Shown: positions 35,831-46,640 of the stretch, one piece after another
Layout: every line of letters begins with the position of its first letter
How positions within the stretch are numbered: position 1 is the first letter of the stretch
Assembly: GCA_003508835.1 (NCBI GenBank)
Contig: PUFA01000027.1
Coordinates: 7,874,001 to 7,938,000 of the forward strand
DNA from: Eonycteris spelaea
Lineage: Eukaryota > Chordata > Mammalia > Chiroptera > Pteropodidae
Length of the DNA: 64,000 nucleotides
Direction of reading: 5' to 3'
Position numbers and translations under genes: made by a program
The notes under the pieces: generated by a model
Seen by the model: the letters and a program-made list of their open reading frames with translations, nothing else
What the model was told of the DNA's origin: nothing
The model's database searches: none

Positions 35831-37692
35831 TCAGCTTTAAAAGAAATAATTGGAACTAGCTATACTTAGTGTAAAATATATAATTGTGGCAATATTGGGA
35901 GTGATTAATAAAATGTCGCTTTTTTATTTATGGAATTATTTCAATATTCGTAGAAGTCTGATTATTAAGTGCTTTAATTAACAATATATATGTCGATATA
36001 TTTTAAAACTTCATTTGTGGTTCTGCTTTTGATAGTATGCTAGATAAGATATCCTGGAGTCTTACTGCTACAAAACAACTGAATACAAAACAAAACAGGC
36101 TTTTAATGTTTTTTCTTGGTTTTCAGAAACTAAGGGGAATAATTAAGGCCTCTTCACAAAACCAAGCAAACATAAATAAAATCCCCAAACCAAGGCAGAA
36201 AGCTATGAGTTGGAAGTAAATATGAAACCCGGGTTTGGCCGAGGGGCTAATCCCAGTATCAACCCTGGGACTGGAGCTATGCCTTGGACCCATCACAAAG
36301 GAGAGCCGAGTGGGAGCTGGTAGAGGGTCAGAGAGGGAATGGTAAGGAGGGAAAGAGTGAAGGAGAGGGAAAGAAGATGCATAGCTTTCACCAGATTCCC
36401 ACTGGAGTCTATTTTTAAAACAAATTAAGATCCACCAAACTACAGTTTAGAGTCCATGTAAAGAGACAAATGCAAGAACCCAGGCATTAGATGCTGACCT
36501 TTAAGCACCATGAAACTGAGAAGGAATCATTCCAAGTTCCAAAAGGAAAACTCACTACACTTGAAAGATACATTAGAAGATTCAGCACTGGAAACTGCAA
36601 AGAAATGATTGTTTTCTAAAGAAATGATAAATTTATCTGTGTGGATATAGTAAAATGTCTTCTCATCCTGCTTCAATTCACTTACTAGAAAATATTCAAT
36701 AATTTTGAGTAATCATGTATAATTTAATAACTTCTACACTCCCACTCTTACCAGGCTTTATAAAAAATTATACTCTTTGAAGTTTGTCTTATTTGAAAGT
36801 ACTAAATATTGGGATAACAAAAATTAGAATGCAGAAATTATTCTTTATGAGCTGAAGATCACCTGAAAAAATACAGCTAAATTTTGAAAACCATCTTACA
36901 AAAAACATGACAGAAAACATCCATTAATTTGTATAAATATTTTAAAATGTGATGTTATGAGAAGCAGTGGTCATTTATTCACAAACTAGCAGAACTGCTA
37001 TTTAATATTATCTATAAAGATGCTCTTTTTGATGCTCTTTTTACTATTACCCATTATTAATTGCACAGAATTAAAGAAAGATATAAGCAGTATATATATG
37101 ATCTAAATAAAATTCAACCTCTAAAATATTAACAATTAGCTTAAACATACTTTATCCTAAATGACACATCACAATTTCCCCATGAGTAGCCAATTTAAGA
37201 TTCATCGATCAGCCAACACAAATTCCAACTACAAAATTGGATTACAAAATTTGTCAGGGTAGTCGGTGCCTCATGAAGATAATACTATCTAAAGTCTCTC
37301 CAAAGTTAACTCAATTGCTGCTTAATTTTACAAATTAAAGTTATGTATATGTAATACTATATACATAACTTTTATAAGTATTTTTAAATGTTTCTATGCA
37401 TGTTCGAAGAAGGGGAGAAAACAAAGATATTTCAAGTTTATTTCAGATGCTATATTTATAAAATACAGAATATTCATATTAACCAATAATCATGGCTTGA
37501 CATGATTTAATATTTTTTTAATTCAGCTAAGACTGCCTAAATTCAACCCCAAGGCCTGAATGCTCTGCAGATTTTAAAATCAAACAACACTGACAATTTT
37601 AACAAATATTCTGCTTTACTTCGTATCATATTCATCTATCTGTATCTCTCTGTATCTAGTTAATCTATTTAGAGAGCTATATTATTCCGATT
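35831..37692. other. No gene recognised
   Basis: AT-rich except for a GC-richer patch at 36225-36310 and a purine-rich stretch at 36300-36380 (GGAGAGGGAAAGAAGATGC). A 13-bp motif GATGCTCTTTTT is doubled near 37019-37042. Confidence 0.5.
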
Positions 37693-38042
37693 TAGGCAAG
37701 GTTATACTGCAGTTACAAACAATCCCCTAAATCTCAGTATCTTTAAATAACAATCTATTTCTCATTCATACTATATGTCTATTCACATTGGGCTATGCTC
37801 TATTTTGCTATATTTTCAGGGACTCAGGCTGAGGGAGGCTCCGACTCCATATTACAATTGTTAAGTCAAAGGAGACAGAGGAGGGAGAGAGGGAAGCAGA
37901 GAAAAGATGCAGAGAATTCCGTACCACTCATGAACTCTTAAAATGTTGCTTCTGCTCACATTTCATTGGCCAAAGCAAGTACTAGGACACATCTAATCAC
38001 TTCAGTTTATCAGGAATGTCAGTCCTATCATGTACCCAGAAA
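37693..38042. mobile_element. Old LTR-like interspersed repeat, tentative
   Basis: TACAAACAATCCCCTAAATC, TCAGGGACTCAGGCTGAGGG, CATTTCATTGGCCAAAGCAA and TCCTATCATGTACCCAGAAA match a mammalian repeat I have seen often, probably an LTR in reverse. A purine tract lies at 37870-37915. I cannot name the family. Confidence 0.5.
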
Positions 38043-38886
38043 GTGGTGAGTCAATAATATTTCGTGAACAGCACCAGTGGTTACTTTAATAGCTGAGTAC
38101 ATGCCAAACTCTGTGGTACTTACTGCAAACATCTACGCTGTGAACATAGAAGCACAGCCTCTCTTTTTAAATTTAAGAATATATACCATTAAGACTTCAA
38201 AATCTTTCATTTTATATTTCTTGTTTTGTTCTCTGGAAAGATATATTGGAAAATTATTATTTGGTTGAAAATGTCAGGAAAAACGTCTCACATCAAAGAG
38301 ACACATATTACTTTGCTCTATTTCCTTTAACTATAGTCCTTCCTAAATTCAATAGTAAATTGGAAATCAAATTGTTCTTGGTACAAATGATTCATAATTA
38401 CTTTCTCAGTACAACAATCCATCCAATTATCAACGTTCATTCAATTCCTGTAATTCATAAGCTCAGAGCTAGTTGTTATGGAAGCTTTAGAGATATATGT
38501 TAATGTCCATACCACAAGGTATTTACAATTGTGTTACCCTATCTGTTATTAAATTGCATTTGTATGAAATACCTTGGGTTCTATTATAGCACTATAAGTC
38601 TAGGTATATAACTGAGATATAGATAGATTTTTTTTTTACAGCAAACTCAGCAGTATTTACCAAGTTTTCTAGCACACACAATTAAAATAAATACTATTAA
38701 AATTTCATTTAAGCAAACTAGTTTTAAAGAATCGGGTATCCAAAGAATATTTTTAAATGCTTAGATGTGAAGAGCTATCTAGTATGAAATCATAGGAATC
38801 TATTCTACTCGATATGTTTTAGCTAAGATTAAATTCTCTATGTAAAGTAGCATTCAAAATCATGATGACAAAGCATAGACCAAGAT
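38043..38886. other. No gene recognised
   Basis: AT-rich. Open frames at 38077-38503 overlap in different registers and show no domain. Confidence 0.5.
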
Positions 38887-38901
38887 TAAGGAGAAATCAA
38901 C

Positions 38902-39111
38902 GTCCATGCCACTCTGAACAAGGCCAACCCCATCTGATCTCGGAAGCTAAGCAGGGTCAGGCCTGGCTAGTACTTTGATGGGAAACCACCTAGGAAGACC
39001 AGGTGCTGTAGGTGTAAAAAATAAAAAAATAATAATAAGGGATTGTAAGCTGTGAGGTCAACCAAGGGTTGCCTCCCCTAAAAAAAAAGAAAAAAAAAAA
39101 AAGAAAAGAAA
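38902..39111 (+). mobile_element. 5S rRNA-derived SINE, long-tail type (MEG-RL-like)
   Basis: The 5S body runs 38902-39012: CATGCCACTCTGAACAAGG, CTGATCTCGGAAGCTAAGCA, CTAGTACTTTGATGGGAAAC and GGTGCTGTAGG. The first bases are shortened relative to 5S (TACGG missing after GTC). An A/T-rich spacer leads to a second module (39039-39080; GATTGTAAGCTGTGAGGTCA, then GGTTGCCTCCCC) and a poly(A) with G interruptions. TAAGGAGAA flanks the element (38887-38895 and 39112-39120). There is no tRNA head. Confidence 0.9.
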
Positions 39112-39164
39112 TAAGGAGAAGCCAGCATTGTGTATGTTTAATTACTCAGAAATAATTCGTAGTG

Positions 39165-39414
39165 TCCCAATTATAACATCAAAGATGGTGTTATAACATC
39201 ACAGATCACTATAACAAATAATGAAAAATATTTTAATACTGAGAATTACCAAAATGTGACAAAGAGACAGGAAGTGTGCAAATGTTGTTGGAAAAATGGA
39301 GCCAACAGATTTGTTTGACACAGGAATTCCACAAACCTTCAATTTATTTTTAAAAAAGAATGCAATATCTGCAAAGCACAATAAAGTGAAGCACAATAAA
39401 ACAAGGTATGTCTG
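39165..39414 (-). mobile_element. Tigger1 (TcMar-Tigger) terminal fragment
   Basis: AACATCACAGATCACTATAA, GAGAATTACCAAAATGTGAC, TGTTGGAAAAATGGAGCCAA and GCAAAGCACAATAAAGTGAA, then ACAAGGTATGTCTG, are the reverse complement of the Tigger1 start. The terminus is followed by TA at 39415-39416, as expected for TcMar insertion. Only about 250 bp of the element remains. The open frame at 39199-39396 (-) is part of it. Confidence 0.87.
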
Positions 39415-40082
39415 TACACAAATACATACATATTAGTCAGGAAGATGTATATATGTATATCAAAAATATTTTTCAAGAATAACCATTAAACATTTTACAA
39501 TAATAATGCAAGAAAATGTTAGGTCTAAGTTGGCTTTTAAGAAATAGAAATTATGGAAAATCTAACTCAATTTCAATTTTCACTGACATTAATGTACACC
39601 TAATGTGGAATGATAACGTATTTTTAGATTTAGTGCTTTTAGAAGCAGATATTACTCATATTAATTTTCTAAAGATTATACTACTGATGGAAAACTATAA
39701 GTGCCTACCTCAAAAGAACATGAATCAGTGCAAGAAAAATATTTCCTTGTCTTTTCAACGAATTTAAATCATTCAAGTAGCTCACTAAAGTTTTGTTTTG
39801 TTTTTATGAAAACTTTTAAGTGGAAGTATATTGTTAAGTCATTTTCTATAACATTTGGGATTAGTAAAAAAATTAAAAATTAACAATATAGAAATTCAGG
39901 CAGAAACATGAACGTGAAACATCTTGAAGGTGTTAAAAACAAATCCTTGGCATTATGTTGCCACAGTGATTTAGTGAAGCTATCACTATCATTACCATAT
40001 CATAATTCCTGTCAGATTAATATTATTTAGACGTCAGAAAAACAAGTCTACATCCTTACCTGAAAAGTTACAACTGAATGGG

Positions 40083-40195
40083 TACTTCTCTCCCTCTCCC
40101 TCCCCCTGCCCCTTGCTTCACTTCTCTGCTTCATTCCACTTCCTTCCCTTCCCTCTTTCATTCTCTCCTTCTCCCTTTCTCAAAGTGCTCCGGAA
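40083..40195. repeat. Pyrimidine-rich tract
   Basis: About 110 bases of mainly C and T (TTCTCTCCCTCTCCCTCCCC and on), broken by a few purines. Confidence 0.9.
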
Positions 40196-40834
40196 GAATA
40201 ACGAGAAAAATACCTTTTCATTATCTTACAGCTACATAAGTTTTCATAACTGTTTGTTGTTACAATTGCACAACAAAGAGTTATCCATATAATCGTGATT
40301 TTCTATATTAATCCCCAAAGCATCATTTTTAACGTATAAAATACGGTTGCATAATTATCTTTTCTCCTGTTACGTGTGTTCTGATAGTATTTAATGATAC
40401 GTAATTATAGGTCTACTGAATCAAATAATAAGTTGAATTGGAGGTCTTTAGTTTTTTTTGTTTTTGTTTTTGTTTTTCATTCTTCTAGTAATCCATTTTT
40501 AGTGTACTTTACAAAAGTATTGGTCCAGGAGTGACTGGGAAAAAAAAAAATATTCATCCATCTGCAAGAGTTTTCAAAGCATCCATTTACTTAGACTATT
40601 TCTCCACTCACATGCATTTTCATCTCATGTTCCCCAGCAAATGCGAAGACATTAAGAGCCTCCCTAAAAATGACTTGACTTGTCATTATCTTATATGATA
40701 TACAAAAGATTAAGGTATCACACATTTGACCAAATTCTTTTTGAGAGATTGATTCCAACTTTTTCTGCTTTTTACCTTGCTCTTTCAATCCAAGCAGAGA
40801 CTGAGGTCCTTAGCATTTATTTATCTGATAGCTC

Positions 40835-40886
40835 TTTCTTTTCTTTCTTTCTTTTTTTTTTCTTTTTCTTTTTCTTTTTTTTTTGC
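40835..40886. repeat. T-rich polypyrimidine run
   Basis: TTTCTTTTCTTTCTTTCTTT and following (TTTTTC)n; nearly all T with regularly spaced C. Confidence 0.95.
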
Positions 40887-41769
40887 TGGACATAAAGCAA
40901 AACTTATTTTAAGTCAAGACTTTTCCTTTTCTTGGAAAAAGTCTAAACTCAAAAATATACATATCAGTCTAGATGTCTTTAGTAACAAAAAATAGGAAAC
41001 ACTTTTATGTAGTCAAAAGAGAACCCCACTAAGCAATGCAGGTTAGGAGGACAGAATTGAGGATCTAGCCAAGAAAACAAAAAAGCAGCATCCTGGGTAG
41101 GCAAAAATTATAACAGTAGCCCACTGCATCATATGCTCTGTTCTCAGATATAAGATTGCTGACTGGTAGAGAAATAACTAGGTATCTTAGAAGAGACCAA
41201 GATATTAGTTTGACTTCTCTGAAGGTCTAATATGGCTGAATATCAGCAATTTCATATGATTCAACCTATTCATTTAAACATGGATTAATATAAAACATTA
41301 ATCTTTTACTTTACTGCAATATGTATAGTTGATACCTCAGGATTTATTAATGCTATAATAAAAATGACTTTGATGCTAAATGGACCTGGGCATGTTACAA
41401 TTTATGTGTTTGTGTGTGTTTATTGGTGGGAGTGGGGGTAGAAGGAGCAGAGAGAAGTAAACAACAACAAAACAAATTGTTCAAACAGCTATTCTTAAAC
41501 AGAAATATACGTGCACACAGAGGAATTAAATGGGCAGTGCCCTGGAGTGGGGTGATAGATGGTGTAACTATTTTTACCACATCTTCTTATAAAACATTTC
41601 ACTACTTCCTCAAATTATACTCTCCACTCAACTCCACACTCAAAGGATAATCAAGTCACATCATAAGGCAGATTTTGTTTCTTGATTTCAATGCCAAATT
41701 CTCTGGCATTAAACTTAAAATGGAATTGATTAAATTGTCAATACCTTCATTTTGAAAGATAAACACTGA

Positions 41770-41960
41770 AAGAAAAATATTTAATGAGCTCCTTTATATA
41801 ACAGACATTGTACAGGACATTTTACACATTTTACTTCACTTAATGAGCAGATAGCTGATGGTTTAGCTATTGAAATGATTCTATAACAGTAAAAACATGG
41901 TAGAGAATTAAGGCTGGAAGTCTCAAATATCAAGTTATATGAAAAGCATATGTTCTTCAC
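41770..41960 (+). mobile_element. MIR SINE, diverged
   Basis: TTTAATGAGCTCCTTTATAT, CATTGTACAGGACATTTTAC and ACATTTTACTTCACTTAATG keep the MIR core order; the rest is degraded. Confidence 0.5.
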
Positions 41961-43079
41961 TCCCCTCTAAAATTAATTCAATTTATGTTGTGGCATCTAA
42001 CTAATATGCATATAATGACTTTGTTTTGGTCAATGTAAAAACTAATTTATCTAAGAGATTAGTATTGATTCATGTAGAACTATGATCAATATTGGAATTT
42101 GAGGGTCAGTTATTTTTAAAATGTGTAACATTATTGACCATACATGTTATAACTTAAGAAATATATATTAGAAAAAGATACATTTGAGAAGCTATTTGCC
42201 ATTTTAGTTATACTAACATAGGAAAAATACCTATCAACTTCATCATTTCTGAGACATTTTAAAACAACTTCTAGATTTTACTTTGAATTTTATCCTCAAA
42301 GCTTTCTGTATAGTGTGAGTACTGGAAGGAGGTCTGCAAGGACTAATTAGCCGGAGAACTAAGAAAATATATTCCACCTTCTCCCTCCCTGTGACACTCA
42401 GAGTGAAGACGCTCTCCCCGTGGTCTGCATCTCTATATTTACAAGAAGAGCATACAAGGGAAAAGGAAACCTATAAATATGAAAGCAGACAGGATACTGG
42501 AATGTGAGTAACTCTTCAGAATAATCTCCTCCACTATCGCAGAAAGTAATTTAAGCTAGCAAGAGATCAAGAGCACCAGCTCCCGTAGATGCTGGAGCTG
42601 CACAGCACCTTAGTGCTAAGGGTCCTGTGAGAGGCAACCACAAACTTCAGAACCCACCAGGAAGCTGATGCATTAGTTCTTTTTGGAATAAGTCCTTTTC
42701 AGACTGGGGTGTTGACTGAGTATTATTGTTTCTTTCCTAAGATATAGGATTAGATAACCTAAAGAGCAAAGGACAATTCTGAACATTTTTCTATATGGTG
42801 TTAACTGTGGCTGTTACCTCTTAAAATAAAACATTTTGCCAGTTTAAATTCTACTATCTTGTGTTTCTTTCTCTCTCTTTTTTTTTTAAGTTTCTCAAAC
42901 CAGCATGCTAAGGTTGGTGCAAAGGATAATCACAGAAGTTCAATTAACTTTTATTTATTCTTCATGTGAAAAATATTTAAAATGGTACAATTCCTGTTAC
43001 CACTATGCAAAAGTTAGGATTTGGCTATTGTTTTCTAGCTATTTGTATGTTACAAATACTAAAATATATATTTACTTTG
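41961..43079. other. No gene recognised
   Basis: AT-rich. A moderately GC-rich patch at 42340-42660 is unrecognised. AAGGTTGGTGCAAAGG at 42910-42925 resembles a mariner terminus but has no partner. Confidence 0.5.
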
Positions 43080-43154
43080 TGCTTTCCATGTCCAGACACT
43101 GAGAAGCCCTTTATGTATATTAATTCATTTAATCCTTAACTCTGCCCTATGTGC

Positions 43155-43203
<49 letters not shown>

Positions 43204-43335
43204 TCTATAGCTAAGAAAACTAAGTCACAGACAGTTTAACAAATCTACCCAGCTAAAAGAAGACAAAAAAATATTCAAACCCCCCCAGTTTGGCTTTACA
43301 GTTCTATGCTCTTAGCTGCTAGGCACTATGTTTCC
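43080..43335 (+). mobile_element. MIR SINE containing an (ATT)n array
   Basis: AAGCCCTTTATGTATATTAA, TTCATTTAATCCTTAACTCT, then after the array TAGCTAAGAAAACTAAGTCA and CTATGCTCTTAGCTGCTAGG match MIR from core to 3' end. The array sits where MIR has 'attattattatcc', so it is an expansion of that site. Confidence 0.75.
43155..43204. repeat. (TAT/ATT)16 microsatellite
   Basis: Sixteen perfect trinucleotide units inside the MIR; likely length-variable. Confidence 0.97.
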
Positions 43336-45011
43336 TGAGTTTTCCTTCTGTTGTTGGTTAGTGTTTGCCTAAGTTTTTCCAGGTTATCAGCTGTTAAAAG
43401 GCAAACTATTTAAAACAAAAATAGAAAAGAGTCCATGGACTAAATTCAAGATGAAGGAAAAGAGTGATGTAATTTAAGAAGAGATTTTTTTTAAAGTATG
43501 TTCTGGCAAAAGTCAGTAATTTTCCAGAAATGGATTATGTAGGCCAGCCTCCCAGAACCATTCTCTTAATGTCCACAAGGTGAGTAGCAAATGGGAGATA
43601 TTATTAGATAGTGCCAATTAAGTAACATTTAAAATGTATTCATTTTTATGTAAATAATTCAACAAAAATTGGCAATTCACAGACTTGTGAACCAGATGAA
43701 TACAAACTATGAATCTCTGATTAAGATTTGCAGAACTGTCTGTTTTTAATGAGTGAATTTTGGAAGTGCTTTCTGCAGAAGAGTAACTCAGGGAGAAAAT
43801 AGCAGTGCATAAAATAGAACACATACGCACTACGAGGCACAAGCTGGAGACAAGTAGGTCATCCTTTCATACTTAGCCATTTAAGGAAAACAGAATAGAA
43901 ATCTAAAAAGTTCTTTACATGCATATTATAATTTCTAAACTAATTTCTTCTGCCAGTTCATAGACAGTACTTTCTTGGGAAGACAAATAGCTCTCTCCTG
44001 TTCTTTTTCTTAATTAAAAAAAAAAAAAAAAAAAAACCATGATCCATTCCTCTCATAGGTAAAATATTTAAAATTGTTAAGCATATATGCAAATATATGT
44101 CTTCCATTCTTTGAGTATTTCTCTTGCCCTGGTAGTTTTATTCACTCGGCACATATTTAAACACTCATTAATTAGATGATATCCAAATGAAAACAGAAAA
44201 GATGACACTGAGGGATTTGGAAATGTCACTCCTTGAGTATTATTTTGGCCTAAAACGGAGAAGACAGATTCTTGATAAATCTTTGAAGATTTGAAGAAAA
44301 AAAAAAATGTTCTGAGTTGCTACTGCTACAAGATGTTAAATTGGGCTTTCAAAGTGAGTTTTAGCCTAGGGACAAGGATTTATTATAGGGACTAAGAATC
44401 TGTAAGATGACTCTTAAACCCCTTAGTCACATTGAATAAAGATGTAAAGTATTTTTGAAGAATGGAGGGATGAAACACACTACCTCCCAAAAACATTCAT
44501 AAGCAAACTGATGATCTACCTTTACCACTCAAATCTCTCCATTTAATATTATCACTGCTTAACTTCTTTTTATTGTTCAGTCCCTCACTGATTGTCAGCT
44601 GAAACATTGATCATACTGTGTAAACAAAATTTAAATCAATTACCAAGTAAGACAGAAAATGTGGCAAATTACTGAAAGTCATGTTGGAAAACATAATTAG
44701 ATGGTAAGATACAGACAAAGGGTGATACACCGGAGTTAAAAAAAAAAAAAATTAAAAACTGAAGGAAAGAACAATCTAGTAAGCTAAGCTTCAGAAATGG
44801 ACAAGCTGAATATCAAATCATTAATGAAGAACTTTGGGGAAATGGCCTGATATCAGATGTTTTTATAGGGATTCTTATACTGGTACTGACTGTACTGCAG
44901 GACTCAAATTTCAAGTGAAAAGATAGAGTCATCCTATCCTATCATTTTGTTTGGGAAAACCAAAGTAAGAAAATGCCCTAAACTATTATGAGAAAATAAA
45001 TACTTCTGAAA
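43336..45011. other. No gene recognised
   Basis: AT-rich with A-runs at 44017-44037 and 44739-44751. The 74-codon minus-strand frame at 43618-43842 is unsupported. Confidence 0.5.
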
Positions 45012-45040
45012 TTTTTATTTTTTATTTATTTATTTTTTTT

Positions 45041-45235
45041 TGTGAGGCAATCCTTGGTTGACCTCACAGATTGCAAAGACCTTGTCAGCTTACAGTCCCT
45101 TATTTTCTATTTTTTACATCTACAGTACCTGGTCTTCTTCGGTGGTCTCTCACTGCAGTAATAACTAGGCCTGACCCCTCTTAGCTTCCAGGATCAGACG
45201 GGCTTCGGCTTGTTCAGGGTGGCATGACTGTAGAC
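45041..45235 (-). mobile_element. 5S rRNA-derived SINE, long-tail type (MEG-RL-like), reverse
   Basis: Read on the minus strand, GTCTACAGTCATGCCACCCT starts at 45235, followed by TGATCCTGGAAGCTAAGAGG, GGTCAGGCCTAGTTATTACT and CAGGTACTGTAGATG. After an A-rich spacer comes a module of about 58 bases with GGGACTGTAAGCTGACAAGG and GGTCAACCAAGGATTGCCTC, then an A-rich tail (45012-45040 as T on plus). The C-box region is more changed than in the other copies, so it is probably silent. A target duplication was not resolved because both flanks are T-rich. Confidence 0.9.
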
Positions 45236-46039
45236 TTTTTTTTTTTAAGATGATGCGTTACCAATGTCCTCCATCCCCACTACCTACAATAACATTTTGA
45301 TCCTTAGCTTTAAAAGATTTACTTAGAGTGGCTTTTTCTGATACATTGTTTTGATAAGACTGTCACGATCGCCTCCATTCTTGTGAAGGCTTCCCCCCAT
45401 TCATGAATTTCTGGGAACCATGACAGAGAACATACCAAGCATCTTCCACTGATTCTGCCCCACCTTTAAGTCTGTGACCTCCTGGTTAGTTACTGCAATT
45501 CACCCTAAAACAGTTTCAGCTCTGAGTTTCTCTGGCCAAAGCCTGCACATTGTCAGTTAGGTTCAGCATTCTAGATGATACCCAGAACCATTTTTGAAAT
45601 ATTAAAAAAAAAATAATAGTTTTACGTATTGGTAAAATTTTGGGTTGTATATAAGAAGGCTTTGAAAACTCAGGATCCTACAGCATGGCAGTAGAGCTAA
45701 TAATAAAATAGCGAATTGATACTTCTGTAACTACAATAGACTATCTTAGCGTAATAAAATTTCCTATTGATTGACCCCCATGTCTATTTCCAATGCTGTC
45801 TGTCACTATTATTAGCATTGAAATAAATATAAGAGAAGTAGACTATGGCATCCAGCCCTGAGGGAGATGCATTCGAATTGGAGTTACATTTTTACAATTT
45901 ATAATTATAAAATAGTATTTGTAGTTAATAATCATTTATATTAATTCTTCAACTGGATTAAATGTCACAATTTAGTTAGTGAGAGAAGTGAGGACTGCAA
46001 CAGAGAAAAAAATGAAAGGACATTATTGAAGAAGTTAGA
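45236..46039. other. No gene recognised
   Basis: A T-run then unrecognised sequence, including a GC-richer patch at 45360-45560. Confidence 0.5.
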
Positions 46040-46640
46040 ACTTGATCTGACCCGCGTAGTAGTGATGTTTAAAATAGCTAGAAAGAATGGAAAAAACGTA
46101 ACTGCCCATCGACAGATGAATAGATCAAGAAAATGTGGTGCGTGTCTACAATATTATTCAGCCAAGAGAAAGAAGGGAATCCTGTCATTTGCAACAACGG
46201 GAATCATCCCTGAGGCTATTATGCTAAGTAAGGTAAATCAGACCAAGGAAGACAAATGCTGCCTGGCATCCCTTGCGTGTGGAATGAAAATAAAAAGTTA
46301 AGCTCATAGAAACAGAGTAGAAATGTGGTTGCAAGGGACTAGGGAAAACAGAGAGATGTTAGCAAAAGGATACAAATTTTCAGTATAAGATGAATAAGAT
46401 CTGAGGATCCAATGTATAACATGGTGACTATAGTGATAACACTGTTTTGTGTAATTAAAATTTGCTAAGAGAGTGTAGCTTAAATGTTCACACACAACAC
46501 GCAAAAGATAAACATGTGAGGTGATGAATGTGTTAACTAGATGGACAGAATTCTTTCACAATGTATATGTACATGAAAAAATAAGGTACACTCTAAATAT
46601 CTTACAATTTTTGTAATTTATATCATGATAGAACTAAAGA
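46040..46640 (+). mobile_element. L1 3' end, old
   Basis: AACTGCCCATCGACAGATGA, CAATATTATTCAGCCAAGAG, TTTGCAACAACGGGAATCAT, GAAACAGAGTAGAAATGTGG and ACATGGTGACTATAGTGATA are L1MA/L1MB-style 3' landmarks in order. The 91-codon frame at 46026-46301 runs through this noncoding segment and is not a gene. Confidence 0.82.

Larger units (their letters stand above)
39417..41769. other. No gene recognised; pyrimidine tracts
   Basis: AT-rich with pyrimidine tracts at 40083-40195 and 40835-40886 and a (TTTTTG)n at 40449-40477. Overlapping open frames at 40680-40995 are rich in serine and phenylalanine because they read through the tract. Confidence 0.5.

Noticed and set aside
38902..39012. A 5S rRNA gene or simple 5S pseudogene
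   Set aside because: It has an A-tail, an additional 3' module shared with another copy, and flanking duplications, so it is a SINE.
40083..40195. Polypyrimidine tract of a splice acceptor
   Set aside because: It lacks a following AG with any plausible exon and is far longer than such tracts.
42910..42935. Mariner-type terminus (AAGGTTGGTGCAAAGG)
   Set aside because: No inverted partner and only about 16 matching bases; could be chance.
46026..46301. 91-codon frame
   Set aside because: It is the L1 3' UTR read by chance.
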